Source of the DNA: a virus
Length of the DNA: 36,846 nucleotides
Strand: one strand, 5' to 3'
IMG/VR virus record: IMGVR_UViG_3300024054_000180
Location: 1-36,846 of that record
The notes under the pieces: generated by a model
Seen by the model: the letters and a program-made list of their open reading frames with translations, nothing else
Database searches by the model: none
What the model was told of the DNA's origin: nothing
Translations under genes and position numbers: made by a program
In this document: piece by piece, positions 29,698 through 36,846 of the stretch
How the letters are laid out: each line of letters starts with the position of its first letter
Position numbering within the stretch: the first letter of the stretch is position 1

Positions 29698-31281
29698 TCA
29701 GTAAGCTGGGCGCGTGTTTATGCCTAGCTTCGAGACTGAAACTTGCCAAAAATCCGAATACCCCGCCGCCGCGGACAACTCATACGTCACCCTGTGGTAG
29801 CGGTCACGCTGTATCTCATGCCGTATCCCCTCCACGAAGAACGCGGTCGCGATGCCGAGTCGGACCACGGTGCCCGTGGCGAGCACCGTTACCCGTTCCG
29901 AGATGTCCCGGTTGAGCGCTTCCCGCATGTGGAACAGGTCGCGGTTGGCATTGATGCCGACCGTGAGGATCGGGTTGGGGCTCTTGTAGATGCCCAGGTT
30001 CATGTCGGACCAGTTCTGCGCCTCGTCGGTGTCCGGCGTCCAGCGCGCTTCCGCGGGTCGCGGGAACCGCCGCAGACCGTAAGTTCCCGTCGACGACGCG
30101 TCGAGTGCTTCCACTTGCACCGGGTCGTTCTGCACGACGCCCACGCCGCGCGCCTGCAGGAGCGTCAAATACCCCACAACGGTCCCGGTATTCTGGATCG
30201 AGTATTTCGCCGCGGTCGCGAACGTCGTCACCGTCACGGCAAAGTTCGCGTTCAGGTTCGTGCCCGTCGCGGCCGTGTCCGAAAAGAAGTTGTAGTCCTG
30301 TGTCGCCGATGGCGCGGTCCACGAATGGACGCCGACCGCGTTCAGCGTCGCGGTCGGATTCGGATACGCTGCCCAGAACACCTTGGTCTCGCTCGGCTGA
30401 AAATCAGGTGCCGACCCGGTCGAGTTGCCCTCCGGGTGCGTCCACAGCACGGTGCTCGTCGTCGTGCCGAAGATGCGGACCTCGGCGGTGAACTGGTTGT
30501 AGATGAGCGGCCATGAGTCCTGCTGCTCGATCACCGAGTAGTAGATGGTCCCGCCGGTGGAGTCGGTGTAGGTCGCCTGCGAGGTTGAAGCGGTCCCGCT
30601 GATCCGCGCGTGGCGGTTCTCGAACGCGATCTTCCCGTCACGAGTCTCCCGCAGGAATCCCGCTTCGGTGGCTTCGACCTCGCGTGCCGCGGTGAGCGCT
30701 CGCAGGCCGTCCGCCCACCACCTCACCATCGTCGTCTTGCCGGTGTCGAGATCGCGCATGGTCGCGGGCCAGTTGACGGCGTCGAGGATCGACCCCAGCG
30801 CGACGTCCGTGGTGAGCGTCGTCTGCATGGCGATCCGGGCGTCCGTGTCAAGCTTGGACAGCGGGCCCTCGGCCTCCAGGTGGGCGACGCGGTTGCGCTG
30901 CTGGTCCATGCGGGGAACGATCGAGGTCAAGAACCCCTGGAAGATCGGGCGCGCGTAGGGCACGAGCGAGATCAGCCGCACCCGGCGTCCGGGCAGGATC
31001 GAGCCGTAAACAGGCGATGACGAGTTGTAGCTGTTGTAGGTGCCTCCCGTGTTCACCAGGACGGCCGACAGGCGGCCCGCGATTGCCTTGCCGGTCAGCT
31101 GGCTGGCAAAGTCCCGCCCGTAGGTAACGGACACGGACATGACATCGTCAGAGATGTTGTCCGAGGTGCCGCCGAAGGTGCCTGAGTTAGTCCAATCGAC
31201 GCGTAGCTCGTAGCGGGCGAGCAGGTTGTTGGCCTCGCCGTTCGCGGGCAGCAGCCCGTCGAGTTGAAAGACCGAGGCCAC
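29698..31281 (-). CDS. Minor tail/hub protein
   Basis: This 527-residue protein starts at GTG 31281. It is beta-rich, with conserved-looking segments SVSVTYGRDFASQLTGKA, PGRRVRLISL and a C-terminal RHEIQRDRYHRVTYELS. These resemble a family of phage tail-tip (baseplate/hub) proteins containing phage-tail barrel domains. The position after the tape measure and fibre-like genes supports a tail-tip role. The terminator follows directly. Confidence 0.7.
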   Translation of the reverse strand: MASVFQLDGLLPANGEANNLLARYELRVDWTNSGTFGGTSDNISDDVMSVSVTYGRDFASQLTGKAIAGRLSAVLVNTGGTYNSYNSSSPVYGSILPGRRVRLISLVPYARPIFQGFLTSIVPRMDQQRNRVAHLEAEGPLSKLDTDARIAMQTTLTTDVALGSILDAVNWPATMRDLDTGKTTMVRWWADGLRALTAAREVEATEAGFLRETRDGKIAFENRHARISGTASTSQATYTDSTGGTIYYSVIEQQDSWPLIYNQFTAEVRIFGTTTSTVLWTHPEGNSTGSAPDFQPSETKVFWAAYPNPTATLNAVGVHSWTAPSATQDYNFFSDTAATGTNLNANFAVTVTTFATAAKYSIQNTGTVVGYLTLLQARGVGVVQNDPVQVEALDASSTGTYGLRRFPRPAEARWTPDTDEAQNWSDMNLGIYKSPNPILTVGINANRDLFHMREALNRDISERVTVLATGTVVRLGIATAFFVEGIRHEIQRDRYHRVTYELSAAAGYSDFWQVSVSKLGINTRPAY

Positions 31282-31282
31282 G

Positions 31283-31366
31283 TCACTTCGTCGTCCGGCG
31301 CTTGCGAGATGACGCCTTGCGGGGGAACGCGGGCGCCAGTGCGGTCAGTTGGAAGGTGCTCGACAT
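31283..31366 (-). CDS. 27-residue basic peptide, possible duplicated gene start
   Basis: An ATG one nt after the stop of the fibre-like gene opens MSSTFQLTALAPAFPRKASS and ends with a basic tail. Its stop abuts the next GTG. Its start resembles the start of that next protein (MASVFQLDGLLPA), so it may be a duplicated 5' end or a real small protein. Confidence 0.4.
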   Translation of the reverse strand: MSSTFQLTALAPAFPRKASSRKRRTTK

Positions 31367-31367
31367 G

Positions 31368-32861
31368 CTAACTGCCCTTGAAGTTGGTGCTGGCGCCAGG
31401 TGTCAGTGCAATTGTTGTAATAGCGGCGGTATCCTCCCACCGAGTGCTACGTATAAGCACGTATGAAGCAGTAATGGGTGCCCCATCTATGACTAGAGTG
31501 TGCTTGTGCCGATCCGTCTCGGCATACACCGGAATCAACACATAACCCCCGCTAAAAACATTGGCGGGCGCTCCAGCACGGGGCATAGTCGTCAGCTCCC
31601 GGCCCGCCGCCGACTGATCCGCAGTCACCGTAGAGCCACTTCCGTAGAGCCGCTGGTAATCATAATTAGCCGCCGTCACGTCGCTATTGAAGGAGACGTT
31701 TACACCCTCGATTGCGTCGCCACCGGCGTCCCCACGGGTGAAGATCGACTCCACCAGGGCCTCATAGCCGGAGGGGACGGTGTGGGTGATGGAGGCGGTG
31801 TCGGCAGTGAGCTTGTTGAACGCCACCAGCCGTTTCGGGGCGGAGTAGAGCGAGAACAAGGAGCCAGACTTGAAGTTCGTTCCGCCCGCCCCTGGATTGA
31901 ACGCTAGAGACGTATACGCGGCCACGTTAGCCCTGCGGCCTGAAGCGACCGCCACATTCGCGGTCGGCCCAGAACTCTCATGGTAGCCAGATACGACGAC
32001 GATGTGTGGCTGCTTCACCGCGTTCGCGTGCTGGCTGATTGAGACGACGAAGGCGCCGAAGGCGTTCGCGGTGGCCGAGTCACCGGGGACTTGCTCGATG
32101 ACGGCCCGGTCGGACGCGGCAGCCGCGGCAGTCGTCGTGTTGGCGCCAGACAACCGCTGCCTCGCGTAGTTCGCGTCGGTCGTGTCAGCGTTCGCGGACA
32201 AGTCAACATCGTCCGTCACCGCGACCCGGTCCGTCCGGCAGTAGCCGATACAGACCAGGTCCTCCGCGACTGCCTGCGGGATCGTGCTGAACGTGACCGT
32301 CCCATCGGCGGAGAGGTTCTTTTCCTCCACCAAGAACCGCTCATCGACGGCACAAAGGAGGAAGATGGAGTTGGCAACGAAGGTTACCCCGCCAATATCA
32401 GGAAGAACTGTTACTGAGGTAATCGCCGCTGTATTGGCCCACCTTGCAACACAGGTCCTTACGAGGTCTTCGCCCGATCCAGTCTTACTCAGCATAGCTT
32501 TATGATTGGCAGTATTGGCGTAATGAGGTATGAGTACGAATCCGCCGCCAAATATATTGGCGGCTGCCGATGCCCCTGGAAACACTAGGATTAGGGAGTC
32601 GCCAGACCCAGTTCCACGGGCAGCCGAGGCGGTTGTACCGCTTCCCTCTATAAACTGCCTGTTGTAGTTAGGCCCGGCGTCACCATTCAACCGGATGTTT
32701 GCACTCCCGACGACAGCAGCCTGGTTTGTTCGGGCGTTGGCAATTACCACCAGATGCCGGGTGCCGCTGGGGATAGTGTAGTCGCTCAGCGTCCACGTGA
32801 CGCTCGCGGCAGCCGCCGTCAGCTTCTGCTTGTTCAGTACCAGGAGCGGGAGGTTGAACAT
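31368..32861 (-). CDS. Three-repeat beta-sandwich tail protein (probable fibre/receptor binding)
   Basis: This 497-residue protein is built from three tandem repeats of about 165 residues. Each has a start like K/NLTA...VT...TIPSG, a middle NY.RQ/R.. stretch (for example NYNRQFIEGSGTT, NYARQRLSGANTT, NYDYQRLYGSGST), and ANxFGGG/ANVFSGGYVLIPVYA near the end. The first and last repeats are encoded by visibly more AT-rich DNA than the middle one, suggesting mosaic origin. It is probably displayed on the tail and used for attachment. Confidence 0.7.
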   Translation of the reverse strand: MFNLPLLVLNKQKLTAAAASVTWTLSDYTIPSGTRHLVVIANARTNQAAVVGSANIRLNGDAGPNYNRQFIEGSGTTASAARGTGSGDSLILVFPGASAAANIFGGGFVLIPHYANTANHKAMLSKTGSGEDLVRTCVARWANTAAITSVTVLPDIGGVTFVANSIFLLCAVDERFLVEEKNLSADGTVTFSTIPQAVAEDLVCIGYCRTDRVAVTDDVDLSANADTTDANYARQRLSGANTTTAAAAASDRAVIEQVPGDSATANAFGAFVVSISQHANAVKQPHIVVVSGYHESSGPTANVAVASGRRANVAAYTSLAFNPGAGGTNFKSGSLFSLYSAPKRLVAFNKLTADTASITHTVPSGYEALVESIFTRGDAGGDAIEGVNVSFNSDVTAANYDYQRLYGSGSTVTADQSAAGRELTTMPRAGAPANVFSGGYVLIPVYAETDRHKHTLVIDGAPITASYVLIRSTRWEDTAAITTIALTPGASTNFKGS

Positions 32862-32865
32862 CGGC

Positions 32866-33102
32866 CTACAGGTTCACGTCCTTCGTGCCGTTCGGTTCCA
32901 GCCTCATCGGGCCGCCGCCCCAGTTGATCCCCGAACCCGTCACGATCAGGTGCACGCCGACGGGGTTCGAGTACGTGCCGAGATTGGCCGATATGACGCC
33001 GCTCGCGTTCGTGGTCCCAAAGAACCGCTCGCCGACCGCGACGACTTCGAGTCCAGCCGCCGCCGTGCCGTCGCGCAGGAATCTGACCGAGTAGGTCGCC
33101 AC
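32866..33102 (-). CDS. Small beta-rich tail protein
   Basis: The 78-residue protein starts at GTG 33102 after GGAGGGG (6-nt spacer) and joins the tape-measure stop as TAGTG. The sequence (TYSVRFLRDGTAAAGLEVVAVGERFFGTT, then NASGVISANLG) looks like a small carboxypeptidase-regulatory/Ig-like beta domain. It ends 4 nt before the fibre-like gene. Confidence 0.65.
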   Translation of the reverse strand: MATYSVRFLRDGTAAAGLEVVAVGERFFGTTNASGVISANLGTYSNPVGVHLIVTGSGINWGGGPMRLEPNGTKDVNL

Positions 33103-34886
33103 TAGAAACCCCTCCGTTCGATCTCTCTGATTTCGCGTGCAATGATCGCGGTCAGGTCCGGCGTCGTCACCGATCCCTGAATCGTGATGTTGATGATCGG
33201 GATGCCCGGCGGCGCCTCGCCCCAGGCGGGATTCCACCGCAGCGGCGGCACGTCGAGCACCCCCGTCGTGGCCCCGGTCGTCGGATTCCTGACGTTCAGG
33301 AAGCCAGCGAAGGAGCCAGTCACGGTGCCCTGCGCGAGCTTCGTCATGCTGTCGAAGGTCGCGAGCGCCTCGCGCCCCATGCGGGCGATCTCCTCTGCGT
33401 CGGCCTTGAGCGCCGCTTCGAGGTTCGTGAGGGGCGCGATGGCCGCCTGGGTAGCGGCGCCGATGTTCCAGACCGATTCGGCAGCCAGCGACGTGACGCC
33501 CTCGTATATCCGCATCTGCTCGATGCGCTTCTCGTAGAGGTGCATGATGCGCTCTTCGAGGAACGTGGTGTCGCGCGCCGTGTCGGAAAGCTCGCGTATC
33601 TTCTGGTCAAGGTCGCCCGCGTCGCGGGTCTGCCGCTTCGTTTTCTCGGAGACACCGGTGAGCGCCACGCCGTACTTTTCCAATTCGGCGGCTGACTGCG
33701 TGGCGGCCTGTGCCGCAAACTCCATGCGCTCCTGCAACCCGTGAGTGTCCGCGGTGAGGTCCTGGGTGCCCATGATGAGACTCTTGATCTCGTCGGTGAG
33801 CAGTTCGGCCTCGTTCCGCATGATCGTCAGCGGATTGGTGGCGTACTCGGTGCCTCGCGTCCAGTTCAGGAAGGTGTTGATGACGGCCTCGGTGCTTGCA
33901 GCCAGCAGCCAGCCGGTCGCCGCCGCTGCCGCGACCGCGGCCGTGAGAGGCAGCACGACGGTCACGACCGTCGACACCGCCGCCGCGAGTCCCACCAGTC
34001 CCGCGACGACGGGAGGGATGACGACGCCGAGCGCCGCGACCGCGGCCGTGATCCCGCCGACCGCGACGATGCCTGCCTTGACCGACGGCGATAGGTCATC
34101 AAACCACTTCAGCAGGTTGGAGATCACGGTGACGGCCCGCGTCGCGGCCGGTATCAACTGCTCGCCCAGCGATGCTGCCGCGTCCTCAAGCTGGGCCCGC
34201 ATCCTGCGGGTGGAGTTCGCAAGCTGGTCGGACGTGCGCGTGAAGTCACCCTGCGCGGTGCGCGTCTGCTCCAGAATCAAGGCGTAACGCGCCTGGACCT
34301 TCGCCCCCTCGGTCAATTCCTGCCCCTGCCGGACGAGGCCAAGTTCAAGGGCCTTCGATTGCAACGCGGCTTCAGAAAGCAGGACGCCGACCGTCCTGAG
34401 CGGTTCTGCCTGCCCGACCAGGCCCGACCGCAACTTCATCAGCGCCTCGTCGATCGGGATGTTGTTGAACGACGCGAGGTCGGCGGCGAGCTTCGTCAAC
34501 TCCACCGACATTTCGGCGGCAGCCTTCTGCGAGAGTCCCGAGGACTGCAGGATGTTGCCCAGGGTGGCCGTGTACTCGTTGGCCGCACGCCGGGAGATGC
34601 CGAACGCGTCCGCGGACGCAGCCGCGAACTCCTGGATGACGCTCGCGGCCTCTCCGAACGTCACGTTGGCCTTGTTCTGCGCCTCTCCGAGATCGGAGGC
34701 TGCCTTGACCGACACTCCCGCGACGCCGGTGAGCGCGCCTGAGACGGCGAGCAGCTGCACGCGATGGCGTTTGAGCGTGTCGGTGAACGATTCAACGCGT
34801 TCGCCCGCCGACCCCATCGCCGCGCTGAACTTGTCCCGCAGTTCAAGCAGGACCTCCAGCCGCCGCGACCCGCCGCCGAAAACCAC
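33102..34886 (-). CDS. Tail tape-measure protein
   Basis: This 594-residue protein has an N-terminal TP901-type tape-measure core (about 10-210, LEVLLELRDKFSAAMGSAGE, SAALQSKALELGLV) followed by a large helical body. A strongly hydrophobic centre (about 270-340, several membrane-like segments) is probably the part threaded into the host membrane. It sets tail length and helps DNA entry. At about 1.5 Å per residue it would give a tail of roughly 90 nm. The GTG start directly follows the chaperone stop. Confidence 0.9.
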   Translation of the reverse strand: MVFGGGSRRLEVLLELRDKFSAAMGSAGERVESFTDTLKRHRVQLLAVSGALTGVAGVSVKAASDLGEAQNKANVTFGEAASVIQEFAAASADAFGISRRAANEYTATLGNILQSSGLSQKAAAEMSVELTKLAADLASFNNIPIDEALMKLRSGLVGQAEPLRTVGVLLSEAALQSKALELGLVRQGQELTEGAKVQARYALILEQTRTAQGDFTRTSDQLANSTRRMRAQLEDAAASLGEQLIPAATRAVTVISNLLKWFDDLSPSVKAGIVAVGGITAAVAALGVVIPPVVAGLVGLAAAVSTVVTVVLPLTAAVAAAAATGWLLAASTEAVINTFLNWTRGTEYATNPLTIMRNEAELLTDEIKSLIMGTQDLTADTHGLQERMEFAAQAATQSAAELEKYGVALTGVSEKTKRQTRDAGDLDQKIRELSDTARDTTFLEERIMHLYEKRIEQMRIYEGVTSLAAESVWNIGAATQAAIAPLTNLEAALKADAEEIARMGREALATFDSMTKLAQGTVTGSFAGFLNVRNPTTGATTGVLDVPPLRWNPAWGEAPPGIPIINITIQGSVTTPDLTAIIAREIREIERRGF

Positions 34887-35198
34887 CTACCGCCTCATGT
34901 ACTCGTCGCCCGACATCGTGCGCAACGGTCGCCCGTTACGCTGCGCGTCGGCCTGTGCCCGCCTCTGCAGATCGGCCTCGTAAGCCTCGCACGCCAGGCC
35001 GCGGAAGAACCACTCGGCATCCATCTCCTCGATCTCGGAGGGAAACTTGTGCAGCAACTTCGCCATCCGCCAGACCTCGAACGCTCTCTGCGCCTCTACT
35101 GCGCCGTCATCGAGGGCTTCGCGCCGTCCGGTGCGCCGGACGGCGCCGGCGAGCCTGAGCCCCTTGAGCGTCCGTTCATAGATCGCACCGAGTCCGCT
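34887..35198 (-). CDS. Tail chaperone frameshift extension (T of G-T fusion)
   Basis: This reading frame is reached by a -1 shift from the gene at 35096-35476. Shifting at the heptamer 35204-35198 continues as PFSGLGAIYERTLKGLRL and ends at 34887, just before the tape-measure GTG. The G-T product would have 196 residues (93 plus 103). The extension is helical (VEAQRAFEVWRMAKLLHKF, WFFRGLACEAYEADLQRRAQ), like the T parts of siphovirus chaperones. It has no good start codon of its own. Confidence 0.85.
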   Translation of the reverse strand, partial: SGLGAIYERTLKGLRLAGAVRRTGRREALDDGAVEAQRAFEVWRMAKLLHKFPSEIEEMDAEWFFRGLACEAYEADLQRRAQADAQRNGRPLRTMSGDEYMRR

Positions 35199-35476
35199 AA
35201 AGGGGTCTGGATGTGCTCGTTGATCGCCTCCAGCATCTCGACGGGCAGTTCTGCCGTGTTGTCCTCCGAGTAGGGCAACTCGATGCCGTTGGCCTTGATG
35301 GACCAGCCCGCAATGACGAGCGGCAGCAGGTCGTCCAGTCCCAGCTCGGCCCCGCCCACGAACTTGCGGGCGTGCCGCACCGACAGGCGCGTCCTGACGT
35401 AGATCACGCCATCCTCGTCGAGGCCGTAGTCGGCCTTCGGCAATTTCACCGCCACGGTCCCGAACGGCTGTCCCAT
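35096..35476 (-). CDS. Tail assembly chaperone (G-like)
   Basis: This 126-residue protein starts at ATG 35476 after GGAGG (6-nt spacer). Its position, after the major tail protein and before the tape measure, and the frameshift overlap identify it as a G-type tail chaperone. Such proteins coat the tape measure during tail assembly. The fold is alpha/beta with KFVGGAELGLDDLLPLVIAGW in the middle. The last 34 residues are low-complexity and follow the slippery site. Confidence 0.85.
   Translation of the reverse strand: MGQPFGTVAVKLPKADYGLDEDGVIYVRTRLSVRHARKFVGGAELGLDDLLPLVIAGWSIKANGIELPYSEDNTAELPVEMLEAINEHIQTPLADSVRSMNGRSRGSGSPAPSGAPDGAKPSMTAQ
35198..35204 (-). promoter_or_regulatory. -1 programmed ribosomal frameshift site
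   Basis: The mRNA reads C CCU UUA, an X XXY YYZ heptamer exactly in the zero frame of the chaperone gene. A -1 slip gives CCC UUU and enters the T frame. Downstream GC-rich hairpin potential (about 35110-35180) could serve as stimulator. Confidence 0.85.
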
Positions 35477-35496
35477 GCCACACCTCCATGTGGTTC

Positions 35497-35572
35497 GGCT
35501 GGTCGCCCCGCGCACCGCAGCAAGTCGCGGGAGTCGTCTTAGGAGGGTCGGCGACCAGGAGCGCGACCAGCC
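35497..35572. repeat. 10-bp inverted repeat between major tail and chaperone genes
   Basis: GGCTGGTCGC (35497-35506) and GCGACCAGCC (35563-35572) form a stem around a 56-nt loop in the 115-nt gap before the chaperone. A third GCGACCA lies at 35551. It may lower read-through from the highly expressed tail tube gene. No U run is present. Confidence 0.55.
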
Positions 35573-35591
35573 AAGCCTGCTCCTGCAATCG

Positions 35592-36026
35592 CTAGACCGT
35601 CCCGATAGTGTACGTGCCATCGAGGGAGAACTCCGCGTCGAACGTCTCGGCATCGCCGACCGCGCCGTTGATGACCAGGCGCGTGCAGCGCGCCGGGATC
35701 GTCACCTTCGGCTTGGTCGAGGCGGTACCGGCAGGGTAGTGCTCCAAGTTGCGCACCGACCCGTTGTTGTTCTTGAGGCCAGAGCAAATCTCCCACGCCG
35801 ACGTGCCCGCGGTCGCGGGGTTCATCAGGAACGAGAACCGCAGCGAGGCGTTCTGGAGGGCGGGATTCATGCGGTGCCCGCCGTCCTTGATCGCCGCCAC
35901 GTCCACGACATCGTCCGAGACGTCGGGGTGGCCTCCGATCCAGTCGGCGGTAACCGACTTCGTGCCGCCGGTCGAATCGACGATGAGCAGGATCGCCCCG
36001 TCGCCCTTCAATATTGAGACTGCCAT
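35592..36026 (-). CDS. Major tail (tube) protein
   Basis: This 144-residue protein has an ATG after AAGGAG. The fold is beta-rich. DDVVDVAAIKDGGHRMNPALQN (38-59) closely matches the upstream neighbour, so the two are paralogues. Size and place before the chaperone pair fit the siphovirus tail-tube protein. It is likely highly expressed. Confidence 0.75.
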   Translation of the reverse strand: MAVSILKGDGAILLIVDSTGGTKSVTADWIGGHPDVSDDVVDVAAIKDGGHRMNPALQNASLRFSFLMNPATAGTSAWEICSGLKNNNGSVRNLEHYPAGTASTKPKVTIPARCTRLVINGAVGDAETFDAEFSLDGTYTIGTV

Positions 36027-36038
36027 CGCTTGCTCCTT

Positions 36039-36788
36039 CTACCGGCGCGCGAGGCCGGCCTGAACCTTTAGATTGCCCGACGTGGCGTCGCGAACGATCT
36101 TGACCCTGGTGTAGCGGTTCACGGTCGTCCCCGACGCTATGCTCAGGACCGTGCCCGTCGCGGTGCCGCTCGGTACTGTCAACACCGCGCCTGTCAGGGT
36201 AGCGAAGGACGCCGCGGTGGTCGATGTCGAGTGGTGGACCTCCACGATCCACTGCGCGTTGCCGCCCGAGGCCGAGTTGGACATCACGTGGACGTAGAAC
36301 CCGACCCCGGACGTGTTCGAGGCGCCATCATCGAGGATCGAGCCCGTCGCGGTCGCCGCGGTGTAGGTGGCGAGCGCTTCCAGCGACCGCAGCGTGTCCC
36401 ATGTGTTCTGCTGGTACAGCTCGCACGAGACCTCGTACACGTCGCCAACGCTGCCCGCGCCCGCGTAGTTGCGGGCCCGAACAGAGCCCAGGCCGATGCC
36501 GGGGGATGACGAGGCATCCCCATCGACGTACACCGACGCCGCGCGCTCGTTGTCAAGCAGGTCGGTGATCACCGCGTGCGAGGCCGTAGAGGTGTCGTCG
36601 AACAGTGCCCGGAACTGCGCCGTGATGTTCTGCAACCCTGGCCGCGACCGGTGACCGCCGTCGACCCACGCCGCGACATCGACCACGTCGTCGGCCAGAT
36701 CGGGATTGATGAGTCGCCCGTAGGTACCGAGATCGGCGTTGTGGACGTAGAAAACGGGCTTGTTGCCCTTGATGACGGTTACCGGCAC
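36039..36788 (-). CDS. Second major-tail-like protein with C-terminal beta domain
   Basis: This 249-residue protein starts at GTG 36788. The N-terminal 130 residues are related to the tail protein downstream (DDVVDVAAWVDGGHRSRPGLQN). A C-terminal beta-rich domain (about 140-245) resembles the decorative domains on tail tubes. Two tail-tube paralogues may form distinct parts or a mixed tube. Alternatively the longer one may be a decorated variant. Confidence 0.7.
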   Translation of the reverse strand: MPVTVIKGNKPVFYVHNADLGTYGRLINPDLADDVVDVAAWVDGGHRSRPGLQNITAQFRALFDDTSTASHAVITDLLDNERAASVYVDGDASSSPGIGLGSVRARNYAGAGSVGDVYEVSCELYQQNTWDTLRSLEALATYTAATATGSILDDGASNTSGVGFYVHVMSNSASGGNAQWIVEVHHSTSTTAASFATLTGAVLTVPSGTATGTVLSIASGTTVNRYTRVKIVRDATSGNLKVQAGLARR

Positions 36789-36789
36789 G

Positions 36790-36846
36790 TTACCCCGTCC
36801 TCACCACCCGCACGAGAAAATCCCCGCCGTAAAAACGCCCCTGCCC
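36790..36846 (-). CDS. Partial gene, C-terminal 18 residues only
   Basis: An open frame enters from the right edge and ends in TAA, coding GQGRFYGGDFLVRVVRTG. It overlaps no other gene and lies just upstream of the tail gene, so it is probably the end of a head-tail joining or tail-completion protein. The family cannot be named from this fragment. Confidence 0.55.
   Translation of the reverse strand, partial: GQGRFYGGDFLVRVVRTG

Noticed and set aside
1-36846. Window ends as a closed circle
   Set aside because: The sequence after copy B's conserved end does not resemble the right edge of the window, so joining the edges is not supported.
1-36846. CRISPR arrays, tRNA genes, rRNA genes, insertion sequences
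   Set aside because: No regularly spaced repeats, tRNA T-loop signatures, rRNA or transposase frames were found by eye; tRNAs would need tRNAscan-SE to exclude fully.

Overview
This window is part of a GC-rich double-stranded DNA tailed bacteriophage genome, probably a siphovirus. The evidence is a large terminase, an HK97-type portal fused to a MuF domain, overlapping tail-assembly chaperone genes with a -1 slippery heptamer, a tape-measure protein, YqaJ/RecT recombination genes, and a lambda-O-like replication protein with iterons inside its gene. No integrase, major capsid, maturation protease or recognisable endolysin is visible. The minus-strand late genes run off both edges, so the capsid block probably lies outside. 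The host cannot be named. Sigma-70-like promoters and Shine-Dalgarno sites indicate a bacterium.

Layout. (1) 1-553: non-coding, transcribed leftward, with several structured RNA-like units behind TGCTAYGAT-type -10 elements. (2) 554-8411, minus: a sugar-metabolism cluster between the portal and the left edge: glycosyltransferase-like protein, ThDP-dependent E1 alpha and beta subunits, radical SAM protein, nucleotidyltransferase fused to a sugar-kinase-like domain, DegT/DnrJ aminotransferase and GmhA-like isomerase, with small unknown proteins. (3) 8515-15898, minus: packaging block (HTH regulator, ParB-methyltransferase, putative small terminase, accessory genes, large terminase, portal-MuF). 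(4) 15899-15969: back-to-back promoters. (5) 15970-26203, plus: early operon of small zinc proteins, exonuclease, RecT, replication initiator with iterons, helicase loader, several HNH nucleases, a decayed Dam-type methylase, a RuvC-like resolvase and another methyltransferase. (6) 26233-36846, minus: holin-like and tail genes, interrupted by an opposite-strand HNH endonuclease.

Most adjacent genes overlap by ATGA, GTGA or TGATG, which implies translational coupling. This helped fix starts and exposed short genes, including a TTG-started zinc protein at 13070-13243.

The most unusual feature is an inverted pair of about 250-nt elements, at 1-242 (read leftward) and 16735-16983 (read rightward). 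They are identical over their last 60 nt. Elsewhere their sequences differ, but a 16-bp stem is preserved: 10 of its 16 base pairs have changed and every change keeps pairing. Each copy starts just behind a sigma-70-like promoter. This looks like a structured RNA family, possibly a regulatory leader, that I do not recognise. The second notable feature is the sugar cluster, which could make an activated (amino)sugar or heptose for virion or host-surface glycosylation; its product cannot be read from the sequence.
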